Shown in pieces: positions 39,324 to 44,625 of a stretch of 44,625 nt of DNA. The translations under genes and the position numbers were made by a program. This stretch comes from Chloroflexota bacterium (GTDB lineage: Bacteria > Chloroflexota > UBA6077 > FW602-bin22 > JAMCVK01). The stretch spans positions 1,767 to 46,391 of the forward strand of contig JAMCVK010000033.1 of assembly GCA_023475225.1 (NCBI GenBank), read 5' to 3'. The notes beneath the pieces were generated by a model, which had not been told where the DNA came from, ran no database searches, and worked only from the letters and a program-made list of their open reading frames with translations. Within the stretch, counting starts at the first letter, position 1. Each line of letters opens with the position of its first letter.

Positions 39324-39347
39324 CGTACATCCCTTCCAGATTTCTAG

Positions 39348-40202
39348 CTAGGCCTTCCCACTTGCACCAAACAAACGAATCTTCTCCCGCACGGCCTCCT
39401 TCGTCGCCTCCTTAGCCTCCTTCAGGAATTTCCGTGGATCAACCTCATTGGGTTTGGCATCTACTGCGGTGCGCAAGGCACCAGTGAAGCGCTTATTGAG
39501 CTCTGTAGCAATATTTATCTTGCAGATGCCACTGGCGATCGCCTCCCTCACCCCATCATCGGGCACGCCGGAGGCGCCATGCAGCACCAACGGTATATTC
39601 GTTCGCTCCCGGATAGCGCTGATGCGGGGGAAGTCCAAATGAGCTTCGCGGCTTAACATGCGATGGATGCTACCCACAGCCACAGCCAGCGAATCGACAG
39701 CGGTCAGTTCTAAAAACCGCCTGGCCTCCTCCGGATCGGTCATCGTCGCCTCCAGCTCAGAGACAGTGATCTTGTCTTCGGTGCCACCGATGCGACCCAG
39801 TTCCCCCTCCACTGGTACGCCAACGGCATGAGCTATTTCGCAGACCTTCTTCGTCATGGCCACATTTTCCTCGAAGGGTTTAGCCGAACCGTCATACATG
39901 AGCGAGGTGAACCCGGCGCGCAGACAGCGCACGTTCTGAAGGAAATCCGTGCCGTGATCGAGGTGCAGGACGACGGGAATGCTGGCTAGACGAGCGGCTA
40001 TTTTCACCAGCTCACTGGCGTATTCCAGTCCGGCGTAGGCGATAGCCCCTTGACTCACCTGTAAGATTACCGGCGCCCGTTCCTCGTTGGCTGTCTCCAC
40101 GATGGCCTGTACCATCTCCATGTTGTTAGCGTTGAAAGCCCCAACGGCGAAGTGCTCCTCAAATGCTTTTCTCAGTATCTCTTTACTCGTTACTAGTGGC
40201 AT
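39348..40202 (-). CDS. fba: class II fructose-bisphosphate aldolase
   Basis: 284 residues. Zinc aldolase, cleaving fructose 1,6-bisphosphate. Metal ligands: His in VLHLDHGTD, Glu in VEGELGRIGG, His in AVGSIHRM and His in PLVLHGASG. The N-terminus MPLVTSKEILRKAFEEHFAVGAFN is typical and fixes ATG 40202. A GTG at 40217 lies inside a hairpin and adds five atypical residues. The Shine-Dalgarno AAGGAGG (40239-40233) is 30 bases away, separated by the perfect stem at 40229-40212. Transcribed from a near-consensus promoter at 40394-40366. Confidence 0.93.
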   Translation of the reverse strand: MPLVTSKEILRKAFEEHFAVGAFNANNMEMVQAIVETANEERAPVILQVSQGAIAYAGLEYASELVKIAARLASIPVVLHLDHGTDFLQNVRCLRAGFTSLMYDGSAKPFEENVAMTKKVCEIAHAVGVPVEGELGRIGGTEDKITVSELEATMTDPEEARRFLELTAVDSLAVAVGSIHRMLSREAHLDFPRISAIRERTNIPLVLHGASGVPDDGVREAIASGICKINIATELNKRFTGALRTAVDAKPNEVDPRKFLKEAKEATKEAVREKIRLFGASGKA

Positions 40203-40211
40203 CTCTCTTGT

Positions 40212-40229
40212 GCCCACCTTCGGGTGGGC
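40212..40229 (-). promoter_or_regulatory. hairpin between Shine-Dalgarno and start codon of fba
   Basis: On the minus strand GCCCACC-CGAA-GGTGGGC forms a perfect seven-base stem with a CGAA tetraloop. It lies between AAGGAGG (40239-40233) and ATG 40202. Folding brings the effective spacing to about 12 bases, so the stem may bridge or regulate initiation. Confidence 0.6.
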
Positions 40230-40252
40230 TTACCTCCTTAGTAAAGTTGATA

Positions 40253-40277
40253 GGGTTTGAGAAGTCCTCCCAAACCC
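40253..40277 (-). promoter_or_regulatory. leader hairpin upstream of fba
   Basis: GGGTTTG and CAAACCC (on either strand) form a seven-base stem with an 11-base loop, in the fba mRNA leader 14 bases before the Shine-Dalgarno. Function unknown. It adds to the structured 5' leader of about 160 bases. Confidence 0.35.
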
Positions 40278-40365
40278 TGGATCCTCCCTGAATGGAGAAT
40301 CTGGAAAGATGTTATAATGGTTTGAAAGCCACTATTACCGGTTGAATAGAGGCTATCCTATCCAA

Positions 40366-40394
40366 AGTATAGATTAAGGCCAGGCGCAAGTCAA
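40366..40394 (-). promoter_or_regulatory. sigma-70-type promoter for the fba-pfk-methyltransferase operon
   Basis: On the minus strand TTGACT (40394-40389), a 17-base spacer and TATACT (40371-40366). This is the only clear element in the 372-base gene-free stretch 40218-40589 besides the two fba leader hairpins. A TATAAT on the plus strand (40313-40318) has no -35 partner. Confidence 0.75.
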
Positions 40395-40589
40395 CTAATG
40401 TTGTAATTTATTAACGTTGCGTAAAGTCTGGCTCAACGGTAGGCGTGGTAGTAAGGCAACGGCTAAGGCTTTGGGGTGAATCTTTCTATCATCCTGGACC
40501 TGATTGAGAGCGACAGGCAGGGGGCGAAGAACAGGAAAACGCACTGCTGTGGGAAGGTTTATGCCGCTGCCAAATTTGGTGGTGAAACT

Positions 40590-40883
40590 ATGAGCATCAA
40601 AGAAGACCTTTTGAGAACGCTGAGAGCGCTCAAACCGGAAATCCAGGCACGATACAAGGTTAAGGAAATCGGACTGTTTGGCTCTTTCGTTCGCGGGGAG
40701 CAAAGCGAAACCAGCGACATTGACATCTTAGTGGATTTTGCGGAAGGAGCCGACCTATTCGACTTGGTGGGGTTATCGCTCTTTCTTGAGGGACGACTTC
40801 AGCGAAAAGTAGACGTGGTCTCCAAGAGCGCGGTTCGGGAAGAACTTCGCGAGCGGGTGTTCAAAGAGGTCGCAACGCTGTGA
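40590..40883 (+). CDS. mntA: MNT-domain nucleotidyltransferase antitoxin (MntA-like)
   Basis: 97 residues. Minimal nucleotidyltransferase: the catalytic [20 protein letters not shown] contains GSF/Y-x-RG and the S-D-x-D metal-binding pair. In the MntA-HepT system this protein AMPylates and neutralises the HEPN toxin. The start is ATG 40590; the longer reading from 40476 has no family support. It overlaps the HEPN gene by four bases (GTGA). Confidence 0.9.
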   Translation: MSIKEDLLRTLRALKPEIQARYKVKEIGLFGSFVRGEQSETSDIDILVDFAEGADLFDLVGLSLFLEGRLQRKVDVVSKSAVREELRERVFKEVATL

Positions 40884-41218
40884 GAGATTACCAGCTCTAT
40901 TTAACGGACATCCTGGAAGCTATGGAAAGCATCGAAAGGTTCGTCGAAGGAATGAACCAGGAAGTTTTTCAGTCAGACGACAAGACGGCAAGTGCTGTGA
41001 TCAGGAAGTTTGAGATCATTGGTGAGGCAACCAAGCAGATCCCTGAAGAGATACGCCGAAACTACCCCCAAGTGCCCTGGAATGAGATGGCGGGTATGAG
41101 AGACAGGCTCATTCACGCTTATTTCGGCGTGGATTACGGACTGGTCTGGAGGACGATCAAGGAGCGGATCCCTCGGGTAAAACCCCATATTCAAGGAATT
41201 CTGGGCAAGATCCAGTGA
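40880..41218 (+). CDS. hepT: HEPN-domain toxin (HepT-like)
   Basis: 112 residues, all-helical. The R-x4-H-x-Y/F motif [10 protein letters not shown] is the RNase active site of the HEPN family, with [20 protein letters not shown] typical of HepT. The GTG start overlaps the antitoxin stop. Together they form a standard MntA-HepT toxin-antitoxin pair, cytoplasmic, often on mobile or accessory DNA, here placed between glycolytic and sigma-factor genes. Confidence 0.9.
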   Translation: MRDYQLYLTDILEAMESIERFVEGMNQEVFQSDDKTASAVIRKFEIIGEATKQIPEEIRRNYPQVPWNEMAGMRDRLIHAYFGVDYGLVWRTIKERIPRVKPHIQGILGKIQ

Positions 41219-41227
41219 GCGCTGACA

Positions 41228-41806
41228 ATGGATGAGGCCGACTTGATCGAGGCTAGCCAGCGTGGCGACCTCACCGCCTTTAATAGGCTGGCACTTCACT
41301 ATCAAGAGCTGGTTTATAACCTGACCTATCGCATGCTTGGCGATGCTGAGGCAGCCGCTGATGCCACTCAAGATACCTTTCTCTCCGCCTTTCAGAACAT
41401 CAAGAGGCTGCGAGGCGCCTCGTTACGGTCCTGGGTTCTACGCATCGCCACTAATGCCTGCTATGATCAGTTACGGCGTCGCCAGAGACGTCCCAGCGCC
41501 TCATTGGAATCTCTGCAAGAGATGCATGCCCTGCCTGAGCGGGGCGATTCCTCAACAACCCCTGAGGAGCACGTGCTGCACCGAGAGTTACAGGGATACA
41601 TCCAGAGCGGTTTGGCCCAATTACCAGCGGACCAGCGCCTGGCCCTGATCCTTTCCGACATACACGGTTTGAATTATGCTGAGATCGCCCAGGTTACAGA
41701 CAGTCCCCTGGGAACAGTGAAGTCGCGCTTAAGCCGAGGGCGAGCTCACCTGCGTGACTATCTGCTTACCTGCTCGGAACTTTTGCCGTCGCGCTTTCGT
41801 CTCTAA
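41228..41806 (+). CDS. ECF-type RNA polymerase sigma factor
   Basis: 192 residues. Region 2 is LALHYQELVYNLTYRMLGDAE, then DATQDTFLSAFQNI; region 4 is LPADQRLALILSDIHGLNYAEIAQ followed by SPLGTVKSRLSRGRAHLRDYL. The start is ATG 41228. It is followed closely by an anti-sigma gene, so the pair senses an envelope signal. Nine bases separate it from hepT, but promoter sharing is uncertain. Confidence 0.92.
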   Translation: MDEADLIEASQRGDLTAFNRLALHYQELVYNLTYRMLGDAEAAADATQDTFLSAFQNIKRLRGASLRSWVLRIATNACYDQLRRRQRRPSASLESLQEMHALPERGDSSTTPEEHVLHRELQGYIQSGLAQLPADQRLALILSDIHGLNYAEIAQVTDSPLGTVKSRLSRGRAHLRDYLLTCSELLPSRFRL

Positions 41807-41823
41807 GATATGGGGGTGTGCCT

Positions 41824-42471
41824 ATGCAGGACAGACAAAAGGAATGCCCAAAAGTACGGATGTTATTATCCGCTTACCTTGATGGAGAACTAGAACAGGA
41901 CGAGAGCGACCTTGTTCAGGCTCACCTCGTTGTTTGCTCTGCCTGCGCTGAGGAGCTACGGACATTACAGGAAACGGTTCATCTCTTGCATAAGCTGCCC
42001 AAGCTTACTGTCCCTCGATCCTTTGCTATCACAGCCCCACCACCAAGGACTGCTCGGCTCCTCCTTTTGCAACGAGCTACGGCCACAGTCGCTGCCCTTC
42101 TCCTTATCCTGGCGATGGCCGGTCTTCTTCTCGGACAGGTGGCCATCCCTTCGCTGAGCAAGCCGGCGGCCACGCCGGAGGTGGTGGGGGAGGCGAGGGT
42201 GAAGCATCTGGAATCAGCGCCCGTACCCCCACCAAAGGTTGAGAAGCCGCTGACACCTGCAGGCGCTGGCCCAGAAGGTCTTGCGCTGAGAGCGGGGGAG
42301 GCGACCCCAAGTCCAGGGGAGCCAACTCCAAGTCCAGGGACCTGGGGTGAAGTAAGAACAGAAGGGTATTGGCTGAGCGGAGCGATACAGGTGTTGCTTC
42401 TCTTGCTGCTCATCCTGTCCACAGCCACCTTCATCGTCTGGAGACGGGAGAAAAGCCGGCGTTGGCGTTAA
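41824..42471 (+). CDS. anti-sigma factor with zinc-finger (zf-HC2) domain
   Basis: About 215 residues. The N-terminus carries the zinc-binding anti-sigma domain with HLVVCSAC (H-x3-C-x2-C) after AYLDGELEQDES. A membrane span follows (TVAALLLILAMAGLLLG), then a Pro/Ala-rich extracytoplasmic region containing the short repeat TPSPGEPTPSPG, and a second hydrophobic segment (IQVLLLLLLILSTATFIVW). Start: ATG 41824; GTG 41818 is possible. It inhibits the sigma factor upstream. Its end overlaps the convergent kinase gene by four bases. Confidence 0.85.
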   Translation: MQDRQKECPKVRMLLSAYLDGELEQDESDLVQAHLVVCSACAEELRTLQETVHLLHKLPKLTVPRSFAITAPPPRTARLLLLQRATATVAALLLILAMAGLLLGQVAIPSLSKPAATPEVVGEARVKHLESAPVPPPKVEKPLTPAGAGPEGLALRAGEATPSPGEPTPSPGTWGEVRTEGYWLSGAIQVLLLLLLILSTATFIVWRREKSRRWR

Positions 42472-43409
42472 ATCTGCATCGTTTGGTAGAGGTGCTCTAG
42501 ATCCAGTTCTGGGCTAACCGTTTCTTTTGACATCAGGGTCAGAGCCGCGGCCGATACCCCCAGACGCATCGCTTCATCTACGGCGAAGCCATTGACCAGT
42601 CCATAGACGACAGCGGCCGTTAGGGCGTCGCTCGCTCCGGTGCGATCCACCACCTCACAACTGGGGGCAGGAATATGACCATAGCTATCCATCGTGGCGT
42701 AGACCAACCCCTGCTCGGCCAGGGTGATGATGGCCAACTCTACCCCTGCAGCCACCAGATGACGGGCCGCAGCCACAACGCCTGACATGCCCGTGATCTT
42801 ATGACCACACAACACCTCCGCTTCGGCCAATGTTGGTGTGACGATAGCAAAGTGCTTCAGGTGTCTCTTTATCCTGCGGGCCAGAATGATGGAGACAGGG
42901 TTCACACAAGCAGGCACATGGTGTCGCCTGGCGATAGCCAGGATAGTAGTGACCGTGCGCGGATGTAGGTTTGCATCCATCACGATCATCTTCACCTGTC
43001 GGAAAAGGTGATGTTTGGCCTTGATGTAATCAGGGGTGATCTGACTCATCAGCCCCATATCATCGATGGAAACCTCTAGCTCTCCATCGGGACTGATAAT
43101 GGCCAGATACTTGGCGGAGAGGGCATCGGGGCAGATGAGGACTTCGCTGATATCGATACCGGCCTCAGATGTCTGACGCAGGATGAGGCGACCGAAGCCG
43201 TCACCGCCGACGGCTGTAAGGAGGATGGGTCGCATGCCGAGGCGCCCAAGATTTTCCGCTATATTGCGGGCGGCTCCACCAACGCTGATCCTGATCTCAC
43301 CGGGGTTGGATGTGGCTGGCAACAGCGTTTCCAGTGCTTTGCCCTTTACATCGATGCTGGCACAGCCGATAACAACGATCTCGGGATCAGGATATTTATC
43401 TGTGTTCAT
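42468..43409 (-). CDS. PfkB-family sugar/nucleoside kinase (pseudouridine-kinase-like)
   Basis: 313 residues. PfkB motifs: GGAARNIAENLGRLG near residue 45 and the C-terminal VVDRTGASDALTAAV with the catalytic Asp (normally DTTGAGD). A VNPVSIILARRIKRHLKH segment resembles pseudouridine kinases (PVS...K). It phosphorylates a sugar or nucleoside; pseudouridine is the best guess but the glycosidase partner PsuG is not in the window. Transcribed from the promoter at 43555-43527. Confidence 0.82.
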   Translation of the reverse strand: MNTDKYPDPEIVVIGCASIDVKGKALETLLPATSNPGEIRISVGGAARNIAENLGRLGMRPILLTAVGGDGFGRLILRQTSEAGIDISEVLICPDALSAKYLAIISPDGELEVSIDDMGLMSQITPDYIKAKHHLFRQVKMIVMDANLHPRTVTTILAIARRHHVPACVNPVSIILARRIKRHLKHFAIVTPTLAEAEVLCGHKITGMSGVVAAARHLVAAGVELAIITLAEQGLVYATMDSYGHIPAPSCEVVDRTGASDALTAAVVYGLVNGFAVDEAMRLGVSAAALTLMSKETVSPELDLEHLYQTMQI

Positions 43410-43526
43410 AGGCAGCGCGCCGACGAGTGCACAGGCGCTGTCGTGCTCACGACTTACGGCGCTCCTTCAGGCTTCGAAAAACGCCCCCCCCGTTTCGGAT
43501 AAGAGCCAAGATCCTTTGCAGCGTTA

Positions 43527-43555
43527 TTATATTGGAAATGGTCGAGGAATACAAT
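43527..43555 (-). promoter_or_regulatory. sigma-70-type promoter for the PfkB kinase
   Basis: On the minus strand TTGTAT (43555-43550), a 17-base spacer and TATAAT (43532-43527), in the gap between the kinase and the truncated gene at the window end. Leader length is about 110 bases. Confidence 0.65.
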
Positions 43556-43586
43556 GAATTTGGCCGGTCGGCTGGGGTCTCCAACC

Positions 43587-44625
43587 CTACCAGTGCTCCG
43601 GCAGTTCGGCTACTATGCGATTGGGGCCTTTCTGGAGCCTGATTCCTGGGATAGACTGGACGAGGGTAGCAGCGAGAGGAATGGGCATTGTCAGATTCAG
43701 GAAGAATGTGGCCCCCAAACCATTTTCCAGACTGAGGACGTCGCTTATCGACAAACCGGGCACATCTGGGAGTGTTGCCAGAATGGTTTGGAATTTCATC
43801 AGTTCAGCGATGTTCTGCAGCGGGGTGACCTGCAGTTCTACCCTCCCCTGGTAAAGGCCGGCTTCTAGGACGGGCAGCGGCCCTGGCGCAACAGATGGCG
43901 GTGGCTGTAGAGGTTCACCAGGCACGGATGGCTCCTGGGCAACGATGCCGGCCAGGATCTCCGTGATCGGGGGCGGTGCCTCCACCGTCTTGGCTCGGGT
44001 TGGTGTCAGAGGGGGCGGCGATGATAGCTCTTGGGGCGGCGCTTCGGTGATCATCGGCTGCTCTTTGGCGATCTCACGCAGTCCGATGGTGAGTCTCAAG
44101 GGAAAGGTATCTCTGCCCTCTCGTGCTGCAGCCAGGACGGTGCGTGGCTTCTCCCAGCGCACTATCTCTGCTACCTCTGGTAGGGCATGGAGCATCTCTA
44201 TGATCGGTAGCGGCTCTTCCAGTAGAATCGTCAACACAGTTTCCCCTTTAGCGCTGCCGGTTGTTCCCTCCACCTTCACTGTGGGCATCTTTTCTAAATC
44301 GTCCTTCAGTTTCTGAGTCAATCTCCAATCAACCGTTGAGGGGAGTATCAGGTCGACCTTGCCTTGGTGTAGTATTTTCCCCTTCCCCTTGGTCGGCGGA
44401 GCAGGCTCCGTCGGCGTGATGGTTTCTGCCACGCCCTGAAGCTCTGGCTTCGCCGTTGGGGCCGCCTCCACAGGGCGAAGGGGTTCCCTAGTCTCGACGA
44501 CAGGAGGCGCTGCTGTCGGCTTGGCCTCTTCTTGTGGTCGCCCAAATAGGGCGGCAAGGAACCTGCGCCCTTTAGGGGCCTTTTCTTGGGGAGCTCCTTT
44601 TGTGGGCTCAGGTGAGATAGCCGGT
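43587..44625 (-). CDS. partial gene, proline-rich protein with repeated alpha/beta-like domains, unknown function
   Basis: The reading frame is open to the window edge, so the 5' end is missing; 345 codons are visible. Two similar segments are separated by Pro-rich linkers: GKVDLILPSTVDWRLTQKLK...IIEMLHALPEVAEIVRW and GRVELQVTPLQNIAELMKFQTILATLPDVPGL...AATLVQSIPGIRLQ. Both have a strand, a helix and a LPxVxxI/L core, suggesting a duplicated domain. An upstream basic KAPKGRRFLAALFGR motif precedes the linkers. I do not recognise the family. A GTG at 44471 is an internal codon, not a required start. Confidence 0.65.
   Translation of the reverse strand, partial: PAISPEPTKGAPQEKAPKGRRFLAALFGRPQEEAKPTAAPPVVETREPLRPVEAAPTAKPELQGVAETITPTEPAPPTKGKGKILHQGKVDLILPSTVDWRLTQKLKDDLEKMPTVKVEGTTGSAKGETVLTILLEEPLPIIEMLHALPEVAEIVRWEKPRTVLAAAREGRDTFPLRLTIGLREIAKEQPMITEAPPQELSSPPPLTPTRAKTVEAPPPITEILAGIVAQEPSVPGEPLQPPPSVAPGPLPVLEAGLYQGRVELQVTPLQNIAELMKFQTILATLPDVPGLSISDVLSLENGLGATFFLNLTMPIPLAATLVQSIPGIRLQKGPNRIVAELPEHW

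Noticed and set aside
1-44625. CRISPR arrays, tRNA or rRNA genes, IS elements or prophage
   Set aside because: I saw no regularly spaced repeats, cloverleaf sequences, transposase or phage genes.

Overview
The window looks like a chromosomal stretch from an anaerobic bacterium, moderately G+C rich by eye. TTG and GTG starts are frequent, transcription units are tight, and a well-conserved -35/-10 promoter is visible before several of them. My best guess is Chloroflexota, based on overall gene style and a bacterial queuosine-salvage protein. There is no rRNA or marker gene, so this is inference. I saw no tRNA, rRNA, CRISPR, IS element or phage gene.

Layout. (1) 1-5154, minus strand: a queuosine-salvage (Qng1/DUF2419-type) gene followed by a peptide-type ABC importer (binding protein and two permeases, no ATPases). 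It diverges from a FadR-type GntR regulator (5155-5859), and two near-identical palindromic operators sit on the back-to-back promoters. (2) 6124-9539: a complete ECF transporter (YkoE-like S component, fused double ATPase, T component). (3) 9566-18337: an uninterrupted operon of SDR, dihydropyrimidinase-type amidohydrolase, ferredoxin-fused protein of unknown function, Cys-containing unknown, zinc dehydrogenase, FdrA, DUF1116/YlbE and M42 peptidase. (4) 18456-22655: a MerR-XRE-cupin regulator and a second ECF transporter. (5) 22768-29688: isochorismatase-type amidohydrolase, formiminotransferase, two BMC-H and one BMC-P microcompartment shell proteins, adenine deaminase, cyclase-family hydrolase, and a UbiD-family decarboxylase split into two ORFs. 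(6) 29624-32515, minus: a Ni/Co ECF importer (CbiMNQO type) with a CooT-like nickel protein. (7) 32754-44625: HtrA-like protease, PBP1-type penicillin-binding protein, zinc ribbon, methyltransferase, PPi-type phosphofructokinase, aldolase, MntA/HepT pair, ECF sigma/anti-sigma pair, PfkB kinase and a truncated unknown gene.

How it may work together. The most striking part is region 5 together with regions 2-4. The shell genes are not accompanied by the aldehyde dehydrogenase/phosphotransacylase core of ordinary metabolosomes. Instead the neighbours match, by family, most steps of clostridial anaerobic purine degradation: adenine deamination, ring opening by a dihydropyrimidinase-type amidohydrolase, ureido hydrolysis, decarboxylation of an imidazole carboxylate (UbiD type), a further hydrolase, and formimino transfer to tetrahydrofolate. 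FdrA/YlbE are known as parts of a carbamoyltransferase that conserves ureido carbon as carbamoyl phosphate. Two ECF importers bracket the catabolic genes. I therefore propose, as inference, a microcompartment-associated purine or related N-heterocycle fermentation system. The split UbiD, with an in-frame TAG immediately followed by a new Shine-Dalgarno and ATG, is the oddest single gene structure in it.
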